Assembly (NCBI RefSeq): GCF_003326675.1
Contig: NZ_JPWF01000009.1
Coordinates: 159,907-223,906, forward strand
DNA: 64,000 nucleotides
Source: Thalassospira profundimaris
Lineage (GTDB): Bacteria; Pseudomonadota; Alphaproteobacteria; Rhodospirillales; Thalassospiraceae
Direction: 5' to 3'
Shown in pieces: positions 8,361 through 18,010 of the stretch (position 1 is its first letter; each line of letters begins with the position of its first letter). The notes under the pieces were generated by a model. That model had not been told where the DNA came from. It saw nothing but the letters and a program-made list of their open reading frames with translations, and ran no database searches. Made by a program: the position numbers and the translations under genes.

Positions 8361-9761
8361 TTATTTGCCTGCGGCAACTTCATCGGCAACCGCGTCAACG
8401 GCCTGTTTGGCAATGTCGATGACCTTGTCGATTTCCGCTTTGGTGATGCAAAGCGGCGGCGCAAAGCCAAGGATATCACCGTGCGGCATTGCGCGTGCAA
8501 TCATGCCGCGTTCAAGGCAGGCAGCCGACACACGCGGGCCGATTTTTGCATTCGGGTCAAAGCGTTCTTTTTTGGTCTTGTCGGCAACAAATTCCAGTGC
8601 CGCCATCAGACCAACGCCCCGGGCTTCGCCCACCAGCGGATGATCCTTGAAGGTTGCGCGCAGCAGATGCTGGAAATAGCCACCGGTCTCGGCGGCATTA
8701 CCGGTCAGGTTTTCACCATCAACAATATCAAGGTTGGCATTGGCAGCAGCGGCACAAACCGGATGCGCGGAATAGGTCCAGCCATGGCCAATCGGGCCCA
8801 TCTGATCCGAGCCCTGTTCAAGCACCTTCCAGACGCGTTCGCCAATGATCACACCCGAAAGCGGCAGGTAGCCCGATGACACACCCTTGGCAATCGTGAT
8901 CAGGTCGGGTTTCATGCCGTAATGCTGGGACCCGAAATAGGACCCGGTACGACCAAAGGCGGTGACAACTTCGTCGGCAACCAGAAGAACGTCATATTTG
9001 TTCAGAACCGCCTGGATAGCAGCCCAGTAGCCTTCTGGCGGGGTGATGATGCCGCCTGTGCCCATGACCGGTTCGCCAATGAAGGCTGCAACGGTTTCCG
9101 GACCTTCGCGCAGGATCATTTTTTCAAGATCATCGGCACAGCGTTTGGCAAATTCGGCCTCTGATTCACCGGCCTCTGCGTTCCAGTAATGGTGCGGGCA
9201 GGTGGTGTGCAGAACAGGGGCGCGCGGAAGATCAAATGCATTGTGGAATGCGGCAAGGCCGGTCAGGCTGCCGGTCATGATCCCGGAACCATGATAGCCG
9301 CGCCAGCGCGAGATGATTTTTTTCTTCTGTGGCAGGCCACGGATGTTGTTGTAGTACCAGATCAGCTTGATGTTGGTTTCGTTCGCATCCGAACCCGACA
9401 TGCCGTAATAGACGCGCTGCATGCCTTCGGGCGCGCTTTTGATAATGCGGTCCGACAGACGAATGATCGGCTCGTTACTGTGCCCGACATAGGTATGGTA
9501 ATAGGCAAGTTCCTTGGCCTGGGCATAGATCGCATCGGCGACTTCGGTACGGCCATAGCCGATATTGACGCAATACAGACCGGCAAAGGCATCAAGGGTT
9601 TCGCGGCCTTCGGTGTCGTGAATATAGATGCCCTTGCCGCCATTGATGATGCGGTTCGGGGTTTCACCGGCGGCGTGCTGGCGCATATGGGTGGATGGAT
9701 GCATGAAATGTGCCCGATCCATTTCCTGCAGGTCGGCCGTGGTGTTTTTAATCACATTCAT
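8361..9761 (-). CDS. Class III aminotransferase, probable GABA/putrescine-pyruvate aminotransferase
   Basis: A 466-residue PLP-dependent class III (omega) aminotransferase. The PLP lysine is in DLITIAKGVSSGY and the conserved aspartate in LLVADEVVTAFGRTG; the GSDANET loop and GYHG motif are also present. It resembles SpuC-type pyruvate-dependent enzymes that act on putrescine, GABA or beta-alanine. The next gene upstream in the same operon is succinate-semialdehyde dehydrogenase, which makes GABA or a polyamine-derived amine the most likely amino donor. The product would be succinic semialdehyde, oxidised to succinate. Start 9761 has GGGAG upstream. Family certain, donor inferred. Confidence 0.88.
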   Translation of the reverse strand: MNVIKNTTADLQEMDRAHFMHPSTHMRQHAAGETPNRIINGGKGIYIHDTEGRETLDAFAGLYCVNIGYGRTEVADAIYAQAKELAYYHTYVGHSNEPIIRLSDRIIKSAPEGMQRVYYGMSGSDANETNIKLIWYYNNIRGLPQKKKIISRWRGYHGSGIMTGSLTGLAAFHNAFDLPRAPVLHTTCPHHYWNAEAGESEAEFAKRCADDLEKMILREGPETVAAFIGEPVMGTGGIITPPEGYWAAIQAVLNKYDVLLVADEVVTAFGRTGSYFGSQHYGMKPDLITIAKGVSSGYLPLSGVIIGERVWKVLEQGSDQMGPIGHGWTYSAHPVCAAAANANLDIVDGENLTGNAAETGGYFQHLLRATFKDHPLVGEARGVGLMAALEFVADKTKKERFDPNAKIGPRVSAACLERGMIARAMPHGDILGFAPPLCITKAEIDKVIDIAKQAVDAVADEVAAGK

Positions 9762-9803
9762 TTTGCTTCTCCCATGTGAATGCGGTTGTCATGGATGCGC
9801 GCA

Positions 9804-11291
9804 TTACGCTTTGTAAGCCGCACAGACATATTTGAGTTCGGTAAATTCTTCGAGACCGTGACGCGACCCTTCGCGTCCAAGGCCGGATTGTTTGACGCCG
9901 CCAAACGGGATCGGTGCGCCAGTGATCTTTACGCAATTCAGCGCGACCATGCCGTATTCAAGGGCATTGGAAACGCGGGCGGCACGGTCATAATCGTTGG
10001 TCAGCAGATAGGCGGCCAACCCGTATTCGCTGTCATTGGCTTTTGCGATCACATCATCTTCATGGTCAAACGCCATGACCGGGGCAACCGGGCCAAATGT
10101 TTCTTCGCGATAGATTTGCATATCACTGGTGACATCGGCAAGAAGGGTTGGTGCATAAAACAGCCCGCCCATTTTTTTACCACCGGTCAGAATGCGTGCG
10201 CCTTTGGCCCGGGCATCGGCAACATGTTCGTCGCATTTTGCCACAGCACGGTCATGCATCAGCGGCCCGATTTCGACATGTTCGTCGATACCGTTGCCAA
10301 CCCGCAATTCGGCGATTGCCTTGGCATATTTATCAAGAAACGCATCATAAATGCCGCGTTGAACAAAGATGCGGTTCGCCGCAAGGCAGTCTTGCCCACT
10401 GGTGGCAAATTTCGCATTGATTGCATGGGCGACGGCTTCGTCAATATCGACATCATCAAAGACGATGAACGGCGCATGTCCCCCCAGTTCCATCGACATT
10501 TTCTTGATGGTTTGTGCCCCTTGCGACAGCAGGAGACGACCAACCTCGGTCGAGCCGGTAAAGGACAATGCGCGCACCAGCGGATTGCCGCACAGCTCGC
10601 CGACCACGGGGTTGGGATCGCCGGTGATGACGTTAAACACACCTGCCGGGATGCCTGCGCGTTCGGCCAGTTCGGCAAGGGCGGTGGCCGAAAACGGGGT
10701 TTCGGTTGCCGGACGGACAATCATGGTGCAGCCCGCCGCCAGTGCGGCCGCGGCCTTGCGCGTGATCATCGCACAGGGGAAGTTCCACGGTGTGACGGCG
10801 GCTGTCACGCCAATCGGTTCACGCTTGACGGTCATGTTCCGTCCGGGAAGGTGAGAGGTGACATTTTCAACATTCACCCGTTTGGCTTCTTCGGCGTAAA
10901 ATTCGATAAAGCTTGCGGCATAGTCGATCTCGCCGCGGGCTTCGTTGATCGGTTTGCCTTGTTCAAGGGTCATCAACAAAGCCAGATCTTCCTTGTTTTC
11001 AATCAGAAGATCATGCCAGCGGCGCAATGCATTTGCCCGTTCGTGGGGCAGCAATCCGGCCCAGGCCGGAAAGGCAGACCGTGCGGCGGCAATTGCCTTG
11101 CGGGTTTCAAAGATGCCCAGGTTCGGCACAGTTCCGATGAAACTTCCGTCAAAGGGGTTGGTTACCTCGATGACCTGAAGATTGTCGGCGGAACACCAGC
11201 GACCATCAATATAGGCGTGTTCGCGCAGCAGCCGCAGATCGGCAAGCTGGCTTAACGACACGCAACGCTGTTCCTTTGATTGTGCCGTCAT
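9804..11291 (-). CDS. gabD: NAD(P)-dependent succinate-semialdehyde dehydrogenase
   Basis: A 495-residue aldehyde dehydrogenase of the GabD subfamily. Catalytic glutamate in MSMELGGHAPFIVF and catalytic cysteine in TSGQDCLAANRIF; the cofactor-binding VTPWNFPCAMITRK and FTGSTEVGR loops are intact. It oxidises succinic semialdehyde to succinate for the TCA cycle. It is the first gene of a two-gene operon with the downstream class III aminotransferase (gap 42 bases), together a GABA shunt or polyamine branch. The start at 11291 has a strong AGGGAGGT box. The 178 bases upstream hold the promoter; I see no obvious operator. Confidence 0.9.
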   Translation of the reverse strand: MTAQSKEQRCVSLSQLADLRLLREHAYIDGRWCSADNLQVIEVTNPFDGSFIGTVPNLGIFETRKAIAAARSAFPAWAGLLPHERANALRRWHDLLIENKEDLALLMTLEQGKPINEARGEIDYAASFIEFYAEEAKRVNVENVTSHLPGRNMTVKREPIGVTAAVTPWNFPCAMITRKAAAALAAGCTMIVRPATETPFSATALAELAERAGIPAGVFNVITGDPNPVVGELCGNPLVRALSFTGSTEVGRLLLSQGAQTIKKMSMELGGHAPFIVFDDVDIDEAVAHAINAKFATSGQDCLAANRIFVQRGIYDAFLDKYAKAIAELRVGNGIDEHVEIGPLMHDRAVAKCDEHVADARAKGARILTGGKKMGGLFYAPTLLADVTSDMQIYREETFGPVAPVMAFDHEDDVIAKANDSEYGLAAYLLTNDYDRAARVSNALEYGMVALNCVKITGAPIPFGGVKQSGLGREGSRHGLEEFTELKYVCAAYKA

Positions 11292-11469
11292 TTTGACCTC
11301 CCTGAAAACGGGCCGCGCTATGGGCTGGCCTGTTGATTGAACTGCAAGGAAGCTATCAGCAGTTTCTCAGAGGAGGTTTCCGAACTCGATCCCAATTGAT
11401 GCGTTTTTTTCGGCCCGGAAGGGGAAAATCGGAATGTTTTTTCTGCGTTGATAAAAATATCGCAGGAAA

Positions 11470-11715
11470 TCAGTCCTTTGACGGTGTCAGATATTTCTGC
11501 ATTTCACGTTGCTGACGGCGCTTTTCGGCAATGGTCCGAACAATGATAACCGCAAAGAACAGGACCACGATGCTGGTCGACATCGGAAAGGCAAACGGAA
11601 TGCCGACCAGAAACAAAATCGCGCCCACAATACTGCCGCCAAGGATGGCAATGAACCCGCCAAGCAGGACAATGGCCAGGATGGCAGCAAGCAGAATGGA
11701 CGCGATTTTATTCAT
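11470..11715 (-). CDS. Small two-helix membrane protein, unknown
   Basis: An 81-residue protein with two hydrophobic segments (residues about 5-40, rich in Gly/Ala/Ile, and about 43-62) followed by a strongly basic tail (AEKRRQQREMQKYL). Likely an inner-membrane protein with the tail in the cytoplasm. It lies 43 bases after the large ABC transporter gene on the same strand and could be its operon partner. I do not recognise a family. Confidence 0.5.
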   Translation of the reverse strand: MNKIASILLAAILAIVLLGGFIAILGGSIVGAILFLVGIPFAFPMSTSIVVLFFAVIIVRTIAEKRRQQREMQKYLTPSKD

Positions 11716-11758
11716 ATCAGGGCAGTGCAGTTCAAGTCAGTGGGGCGTTCAATAAGGA

Positions 11759-14700
11759 TCAATCGTTGTTGCGGCTGCTGAGTTGTTTGGTGGTTTGATC
11801 AAGTCGTTCAGCCAGAACACGGATCAACTGCACGGCAACCGCCTGGTCCTGTCGGACAAGGCCAAGGAATTCGGTCTTATCAAGTTTCAGAACCGTCATG
11901 TCTTCGACCGCACGGATGGTTGCCGAACGTGGTGCATCGACCAGAAGGGCGATTTCACCAATGACTTCCTTGGGATGAACGTCACGCAGTTTAAGGGTTT
12001 GCAGTTCTTCGGTGGTCAGCCAGATTTCACCGCGACCGGAAATCACGATAAAGGCGGCATCGCCCGGATCACCCTGTTTGACCAGGACCTCGCCATGTTT
12101 GAAGGTCAGGCGCGGGCTGGTAAAGGCCAGCAGCTTGACGACGCTCGGATCAAGACCGGCAAATAGCGGAATGGTGCGCAGCAGCCGGACTTCCTGATCG
12201 ATATTGCCATCGACAAGTGCCTGGCTTTCTTCTTCGGCCTCGGTGCTTTCACTGGTGCCATCATCGCTGTGGCTGCGGCGTTTGACGAGTTTGCCATTCG
12301 ACATATGCAGGAATGTGTCGAACTTTTCATTGTCCTGATCGTCACCGTCAACCCAGACCAGACTGGTATTTTCATCTTCGCCGGTCAGGTAATTGATGAC
12401 GCTTTCGCGGGTTTCGCGATCAAGTGCCGACAGGCCTTCGTCCACGACCAGAAGATCAGGGTTTTTGATCAGGGCACGGACAAGGGCGATTTTCTGGCGC
12501 AGGGTTTGGGACATGCGACTGCCGCCAACCCCGACCTGGCTTTCAAGACCCAGTGCGACCAGACCTTCATAAAGTTGTCCGTCATGGGCAATTTCAAACA
12601 GAACTTCGCCAACGCGTTCTTCGGAATGGGCACGGCCATAGGCAAAGCGACCAAACAGAAGGTTATCAATGATCGGTGCCGCGGGGGCATAGCCGTCGGC
12701 TTCGAAGAAGTCGATATGCTTTGCCAGTTCTTCGGGCAGGTTGGCGCGGATTTTCGGGCGTGCCTTAAGGACCAGATCGCGGAAATCATCATCAATGACC
12801 CGCAAACGGTGACGTGCGGGTGTCAGTTGCATGGCAACGTCAAGCAACCGCAAACGGTCTTCGTCGCGGATTTTGTCGATGGCAACACCATCGGTCCGCT
12901 TAAGGATGTTTTTCACATCCGCAATTTCATCAGCCGAGACAAAGCTGTATCGATCAAAGAATTCATGTCCCGGGGGAAGACCGGTAAACAGTTCGATCAT
13001 CAGATCAAGTGTTTCGCGCCCCATACCGACCATCTTGTCATAGAGGCCGTTTTCGCGAAGGCTGTTTTGAATGAAGGGGTGGGACAGGAATTCGAACCGT
13101 TCAAAGTCGGTCCGCGATGCCGAACCGAACATCAGGTTCACGCCAACCGGCGCGTTGTCGTTGTATTTTTCAATGTCATAGGGTTCGACAAGATCGGACA
13201 ATTGCCGTTCGGCCAGAATTTCCTTAAGGCGCGGGCGCACTTCAAGGATCGCCTCCACCAGCTCCGGGCGTTCTTCGGCATTGATCCGGCGCAGCAGGCC
13301 GATGCGATAGATGTCGCGATCAAGGCCAACCACTTCGAGAAGACGCAGCAATTCACGATGCAATTCGTCAATCGACTGGTATCCCGGCCCGACATAATCA
13401 ATCCACTCGGCCGACGGATCATACGGGATGTTGCCCGACATCTTGATCTCGTCATACATCTCGCGTGTCAGTTTCCAGGGCAGTTCAGCCGGGTCTGACA
13501 GTTCGACAGCCTCGTACAATTTGGGAAGCGGGTGTTTGATCTCGCTATCTTGCGCTGTTTTGGTCGCGGATTGCTTGTCGTCCTTTTGATCAATGATCAC
13601 CGGGCGGTGCTTCAGACCGTAAAACAGGTTATCGGCAATCGAGCCATTAAACAGATACGCATCGGCCCCGACATAGGCCAGTCGTTGACCGATCACCGCC
13701 GAGGGCAGGGTGGTTGCATCAAGGTCATTGAACTGAATGCGGCCAGTTGTCGGATCAAGAATACGTGCCAGCAAACGGGCGAGTTGTGACTTGCCGCTAT
13801 CGGATGCGCCGGTCAAAAGCGCGTTGCCCGGAAGCGCCATGTTAAACGACACATTTTCGACGACACGGGTGCCGTCATCATCGATCCAGGACAGAGCGCT
13901 GACATCAAGCGGGCCAGCAAGTGCCGGCGACAGTGGTGCGCTGAGTTGATGTTCCGGGCCAAGGTCAGGCAGTTCGAACTGTTCATGAAGCTGTTCGTAT
14001 TTGATGTTGGCATCGGCAAGGCGCTGATAATAGGCCAGAAGTTCTTTCCACGGTGCCGACATATCCTTATAGGCGGCAAGGGCTGCGACCAGCGCCCCGA
14101 AGCTCAGATCACCCATGATCACCAGATAACCACCAATCGAATAGAAGAAGAAAGGCGTGATCTGGGCGATGAAGTTATTGAGAAACTTGATAAAGAATTT
14201 GCGGTAATAGATTTCCTTGCGGATTTCAAAAATCCGGCCCAGACGCTGGGTGAAATGCGTCAGTTCAAAGCCCTGGGTTTCGTTGGCGCGAATATCGGTC
14301 GCGCCGCCAACGGTTTCGCCAATATGTTCGGACATGCGGCGCACGTTTTGTACGCGCTGCTTGCCCAGCATATTGACCCGGCGCTGCAATTTCGGGATCA
14401 GGTAACCCTGCAACGGATAGAACGCGACGGCCGCGATCCCCATCAACGGATCCTGAATAAAGATAAAGGCCGAAATCGTGATCAGAATGCCACCCTGATA
14501 CAGCGGTAATGAAAATGCCTCGCCAAAGAAGCCGCCCAGCGGTTCGGCTTCGGCGGTGATCATGGATACGATTTCACCCTGGCTGGTTTTGCGGAAATGC
14601 GGCAGGGGAAAACGCAGAACGCGGTCAAACAGCTGATAACGCAAGCGGCGCAACATCCGCTCGGCCATGACGCCCTGATAGACGTTGATGAAATATTTGA

Positions 14701-14953
14701 ACCCGCCATTGACGAAAACCAGCGACAGGAAAATCCCCGACAGGGCAAACAGATATTCGATCTGATCAAGGGGCACGCCCAGAATGTCATAAGGCGCACC
14801 GGCCCCGCCGATAGCTTCGTTGACAATCTGCTTGGGCAGGTCGAGCGAATAATACAGGAATGGAAAAGACAGCAACGTCACCATCGTAAGGATGATTTGC
14901 TGAAGGCGACTATGACGCCAGATATAGGCAAAGACCGATTTTGGCATTCGCAC
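11759..14953 (-). CDS. ABC transporter with interrupted ATPase domain and C-terminal cyclic-nucleotide-binding domain
   Basis: A 1064-residue membrane protein. Residues 1-325 are a six-helix exporter-type transmembrane domain. The ATPase starts about 345; Walker A is GASDSGKS (382-389). The Q-loop region YVGADAYLF lacks the usual Gln. About 320 extra residues (about 447-765) then interrupt the domain before it resumes with a degenerate signature (RMSQTLRQK instead of LSGGQ, about 813-821), Walker B LLVVDEGLSALD (834-845) and an H-loop position that appears to be Asp. Residues about 920-1050 form a Crp-type cyclic-nucleotide-binding domain (GEVLVKQGDPGDAAFIV, IGEIALLVDAPRSATIRA). The insert contains two related helical units, each ending in an N-L-x-F-G motif. 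The substrate is unknown. The C-terminal domain suggests gating by a nucleotide or membrane signal; altered catalytic residues question normal ATP hydrolysis. The frame is intact throughout. Confidence 0.85.
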   Translation of the reverse strand: MRMPKSVFAYIWRHSRLQQIILTMVTLLSFPFLYYSLDLPKQIVNEAIGGAGAPYDILGVPLDQIEYLFALSGIFLSLVFVNGGFKYFINVYQGVMAERMLRRLRYQLFDRVLRFPLPHFRKTSQGEIVSMITAEAEPLGGFFGEAFSLPLYQGGILITISAFIFIQDPLMGIAAVAFYPLQGYLIPKLQRRVNMLGKQRVQNVRRMSEHIGETVGGATDIRANETQGFELTHFTQRLGRIFEIRKEIYYRKFFIKFLNNFIAQITPFFFYSIGGYLVIMGDLSFGALVAALAAYKDMSAPWKELLAYYQRLADANIKYEQLHEQFELPDLGPEHQLSAPLSPALAGPLDVSALSWIDDDGTRVVENVSFNMALPGNALLTGASDSGKSQLARLLARILDPTTGRIQFNDLDATTLPSAVIGQRLAYVGADAYLFNGSIADNLFYGLKHRPVIIDQKDDKQSATKTAQDSEIKHPLPKLYEAVELSDPAELPWKLTREMYDEIKMSGNIPYDPSAEWIDYVGPGYQSIDELHRELLRLLEVVGLDRDIYRIGLLRRINAEERPELVEAILEVRPRLKEILAERQLSDLVEPYDIEKYNDNAPVGVNLMFGSASRTDFERFEFLSHPFIQNSLRENGLYDKMVGMGRETLDLMIELFTGLPPGHEFFDRYSFVSADEIADVKNILKRTDGVAIDKIRDEDRLRLLDVAMQLTPARHRLRVIDDDFRDLVLKARPKIRANLPEELAKHIDFFEADGYAPAAPIIDNLLFGRFAYGRAHSEERVGEVLFEIAHDGQLYEGLVALGLESQVGVGGSRMSQTLRQKIALVRALIKNPDLLVVDEGLSALDRETRESVINYLTGEDENTSLVWVDGDDQDNEKFDTFLHMSNGKLVKRRSHSDDGTSESTEAEEESQALVDGNIDQEVRLLRTIPLFAGLDPSVVKLLAFTSPRLTFKHGEVLVKQGDPGDAAFIVISGRGEIWLTTEELQTLKLRDVHPKEVIGEIALLVDAPRSATIRAVEDMTVLKLDKTEFLGLVRQDQAVAVQLIRVLAERLDQTTKQLSSRNND

Positions 14954-15035
14954 GTCCCGTCTGTTGCATTGGAACTTTTCGTTCCTGTCGCTCGTTTTTA
15001 TTGGGTCTGGTGCAGATTACGCGCAGGTGTGCCGA

Positions 15036-15815
15036 TCAACCAAGATCGAAACTTTGTCCAGGCTGAATAAATCCGCAAAATCCATCGGCCACGGCATCGG
15101 GTTTGTCATATGCCTGATAATGATAAAGCCACATCTTGGCCTTTATCTCGTCAGGCAGTGTGACCAGCTCGTTATAATGGGCATGAACGCCGGAATGTCG
15201 TGGACCCAATTCACAATCCTGAAAAATGACATCTGCTTTACGATACAGGGGCATATGGGCGTCAGGATTGAAAATCGCATCTGTTGTCAGGAAAAAGGAC
15301 TGCTTTTTTCCATGCCCGAACAGACCATAGGAAAACATCGTGTTTTCATCGGTCACGATATGGGCAACCGGGACGACATCCATATGCAGTCCCTTCCAGT
15401 CAAAACCGTTTTCGGCAAACAGTGGCACCACATCGAAATAAGATGACAGCTGACTGTTGCCATGGTCACTGGTTTCAAGACCGCCGCGCAGGCAATGTTC
15501 CCAAAGTGGGTCAAGCAACTCGTGGGCGGCAAACAGCTTGGTGCGATGGCCGTCAAATACGAAATAATTGGCAAGCGCCATCCATTCGAGACCACCAATA
15601 TGGTCCGAGTGCAAATGGCTGACATAAACCGCATCAAAGTCATTTGGCATATAGCCCAGATTGCGCAGCGAATGGCGCGCATCTGAACCACAGTCAATCA
15701 ACAGACGCTGCGACTGTTCATCACCTGACGGGGTTGTTTCCAGAACCATGTTGCTCTGAAAATTATCGGCGGCCATGCAAAAAGCCGAGCCTGTCCCCGC
15801 AAACGTAAGCTTCAT
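15036..15815 (-). CDS. MBL-fold metallo-hydrolase
   Basis: About 259 residues of the metallo-beta-lactamase fold. The zinc motif SHLHSDHIGG, an N-terminal LTFAGTGSAF strand-loop and downstream metal ligands (the VPVAHIVTD and TTDAIF regions, and a late HAHYNEL) match the RNase Z/lactonase-like branch that hydrolyses small phospho- or sulphur esters or lactones. No RNase Z flexible arm is visible. The start at 15815 (MKLTFAG) has GGGAG upstream and begins at the first strand; ATG 15833 is an alternative. Substrate cannot be named. It precedes the ABC transporter gene on the same strand by about 80 bases and might share its transcript. Confidence 0.8.
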   Translation of the reverse strand: MKLTFAGTGSAFCMAADNFQSNMVLETTPSGDEQSQRLLIDCGSDARHSLRNLGYMPNDFDAVYVSHLHSDHIGGLEWMALANYFVFDGHRTKLFAAHELLDPLWEHCLRGGLETSDHGNSQLSSYFDVVPLFAENGFDWKGLHMDVVPVAHIVTDENTMFSYGLFGHGKKQSFFLTTDAIFNPDAHMPLYRKADVIFQDCELGPRHSGVHAHYNELVTLPDEIKAKMWLYHYQAYDKPDAVADGFCGFIQPGQSFDLG

Positions 15816-15940
15816 TCCCCATTCTCCCGACATTTGGTCGAAAGATTAGACGAGGTACGGGGCGTTTAACCACCCCCTTTTATGAGCATCACTTGAATTT
15901 TTACATTCAGGTTGTCTCTGACCGTCTGTCTTTTTGGGAA

Positions 15941-16765
15941 TCAGGCGCTGGTTTTTTCGGATTCAGACGGATCGTTTTCCGGTGTCCGGGCGGCGGAAAG
16001 TTTGCTCATTTCCTGACGCAAGGCGCGGAGTTCCTGCATGATTTCCTGATGGTCATATTCGATCTCGTCGCGGGTTTTGTTTTCCTCGACATCGACATGG
16101 CTCGACATTGCATCAACCACGATTGCGATGAAAAGGTTCAGGACGGCAAAGGTCGTGACCAGAATGAACGGGACAAAGAACAACCAGGCAAGCGGATAAG
16201 ACTCCATCACCGGGCGGACGATCCCCATTGACCAGCTTTCAAGGGTCATGATCTGGAACAGGGAATAAAGCGACGCGCCAATAGTGCCAAACCAGTCCGG
16301 GAAACCTTGGCCAAACAGCTTGGTGGCCATGACGGCGGAGACGTAAAACACCAGCGACAACAAGGTCAGAACCGAAACCATGCCCGGAATGGCCCGCATC
16401 AGGGCTTCGACCACCTTGCGCATGGACGGGACACTTGAAATCAGACGGAATGCACGCAGGATTCGCAGCGCACGCAGCACCGAAATGCCCTGACCGGCCG
16501 GAAGCAGGGTGATTGCCACAATTGTGAAGTCAAAGATGTTCCAGGCCCGCTTGAAGAAGGACAGCCGATAGACGGCAAGTTTCATCAGCAATTCGACCAC
16601 AAAGATCGCAACCGCAATCTGATCAAGGGCATGCAGGATGGTTCCCGCCTTTGCCATGATTGTGGGCGAGGTTTCAAAACCCAGCAATATCGCGTTGAAC
16701 GCGATAACGGCGGTGATGAAATTTTTGAAACGGCTGGATTCTACGATCCGGCGAAGAATGTCCAT
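15941..16765 (-). CDS. Bacterial voltage-gated sodium channel (NaChBac/BacNav type)
   Basis: A 274-residue six-helix cation channel. The S4 voltage sensor has arginines every third residue (R98, R101, R104, R107 in VLRALRILRAFRL). The pore carries the TLESWSM selectivity filter (174-180), the signature of prokaryotic sodium channels such as NaChBac and NavAb. S6 is followed by an acidic neck and a C-terminal coiled coil (about 228-258, with EIMQELRALRQEM) that assembles the tetramer. The frame extends to 16858, but ATG 16765 follows GGGAGG and gives the family length. Expected roles are sodium entry for motility, chemotaxis or pH homeostasis in sea water. Identity is very secure from the filter; the physiological role is inferred. 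Confidence 0.92.
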   Translation of the reverse strand: MDILRRIVESSRFKNFITAVIAFNAILLGFETSPTIMAKAGTILHALDQIAVAIFVVELLMKLAVYRLSFFKRAWNIFDFTIVAITLLPAGQGISVLRALRILRAFRLISSVPSMRKVVEALMRAIPGMVSVLTLLSLVFYVSAVMATKLFGQGFPDWFGTIGASLYSLFQIMTLESWSMGIVRPVMESYPLAWLFFVPFILVTTFAVLNLFIAIVVDAMSSHVDVEENKTRDEIEYDHQEIMQELRALRQEMSKLSAARTPENDPSESEKTSA

Positions 16766-16845
16766 GATGCCTCCCGACCGGGTCGGAAAAGGGCGCGGGC
16801 TTGCCGGATGACACCGACGGTCACAATGCGCCGGAGATAAAACAA

Positions 16846-16885
16846 CAGGGCGCGACACATCACGTTACGGAAGTGTCACGCCCTG
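16846..16885 (-). terminator. Intrinsic terminator hairpin after accA
   Basis: CAGGGCGCGACAC (16846-16858) pairs with GTGTCACGCCCTG (16873-16885), with one wobble or mismatch in 13. It lies just past the accA stop. Confidence 0.7.
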
Positions 16886-16894
16886 AATGGAAAA

Positions 16895-17851
16895 TCAGTT
16901 CAGGCCTTTGCGGCCCATTTCCAGGAACTTGTCACGACGGCGTGCTTTGAGAACGCCACCTTCGACATCATCCATGCCTTCGAGTGCCTTGATGATGGCA
17001 TCGCCAACACGTTTGCAGGCTTCCTTGGCGTTACGCTGTGCGCCACCAAGCGGCTCGGGAACGATGTCATCGATCACGCCAAGCTGATGAAGATCCTGTG
17101 CGGTGAGGCGAAGGGCCTCGGCCGCGGTTTTGGCTTCGTCGCCGGAACGCCATAGAATCGATGCGCAACCTTCTGGCGAAATCACCGAGTAGATCGAGTT
17201 TTCAAGCATCAGAACCGTGTTCGCAACCGCAAGCGCAATCGCACCACCCGAACCGCCTTCGCCGATAATGACTGATACCGACGGAACCTTGATATCAAGG
17301 CAGGCTTCGATCGAACGGGCGATGGCTTCGGACTGGCCGCGGGCTTCGGCGTCGGCACCCGGGAAGGCACCAGCCGTATCAACAAGGGTGACAACCGGAA
17401 TGTTGAAACGTTCAGCCATGCGCATCAGGCGGATTGCCTTGCGATAGCCTTCCGGACGTGCCGAACCGAAATTGTGCTTAACGCGGGTTTCGGTATCGCG
17501 ACCCTTTTCATGACCGATCACCATTACAGAACGGCCCTGAAGACGCGCGAGGCCACCGATGATTGCCGCGTCTTCGCCAAACTGGCGGTCGCCGGCAAGC
17601 GGGGTGAAACCGTCAAACAGGTTGGCGATATAGTCGGTGAAGTGCGGGCGATCCGGATGGCGGGCGACCTGCGTCTTCTGCCACGGAGACAGCTTGCCAT
17701 AGGTGCTTTGCAGCAACTTGGTCAGCTTGTCCTGCAGGCGCGCAACCTCGTCTGCGATGTTGACTTCGTCATTGCCCGTCAGGTGACGGAGCTCTTCGAT
17801 CTTGCCTTCAAGTTCGGCGATCGGTTTTTCAAAATCGAGGAAGTTATGCAT
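16895..17851 (-). CDS. accA: Acetyl-CoA carboxylase carboxyltransferase subunit alpha
   Basis: A 318-residue AccA. It starts [15 protein letters not shown], closely matching the classic AccA N-terminus, and carries the biotin/CoA-binding crotonase-like core ([48 protein letters not shown]). With AccD it transfers the carboxyl group from biotin to acetyl-CoA, making malonyl-CoA for fatty-acid synthesis. The reading frame is open to 17902, but homology fixes the start at 17851. It stands alone with its own terminator; accD is not in the window. Confidence 0.96.
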   Translation of the reverse strand: MHNFLDFEKPIAELEGKIEELRHLTGNDEVNIADEVARLQDKLTKLLQSTYGKLSPWQKTQVARHPDRPHFTDYIANLFDGFTPLAGDRQFGEDAAIIGGLARLQGRSVMVIGHEKGRDTETRVKHNFGSARPEGYRKAIRLMRMAERFNIPVVTLVDTAGAFPGADAEARGQSEAIARSIEACLDIKVPSVSVIIGEGGSGGAIALAVANTVLMLENSIYSVISPEGCASILWRSGDEAKTAAEALRLTAQDLHQLGVIDDIVPEPLGGAQRNAKEACKRVGDAIIKALEGMDDVEGGVLKARRRDKFLEMGRKGLN

Positions 17852-18010
17852 CAGGGCATCATATCCGACTGGGAAACAATGGGGCGGAACATAGTTGATC
17901 AACCCGCTACGTCAAGAGTTGACCGATAAGCTATCCATATTTTCCGTTTACGTAAGAATTATGGCGTAAAGTTCACTCTATAAGCAGTGACATTTTGCAC
18001 ATGGGTTACG

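Noticed and set aside
9780..11255. A 491-codon plus-strand frame across gabD
   Set aside because: Antisense to a clear aldehyde dehydrogenase with intact catalytic motifs; residue composition is that of a shadow frame.
12269..13498. A 409-codon plus-strand frame across the ABC transporter gene
   Set aside because: Antisense shadow. I considered whether the long ATPase insert might be a separate gene, but the minus-strand frame is continuous with repeat similarity inside it.
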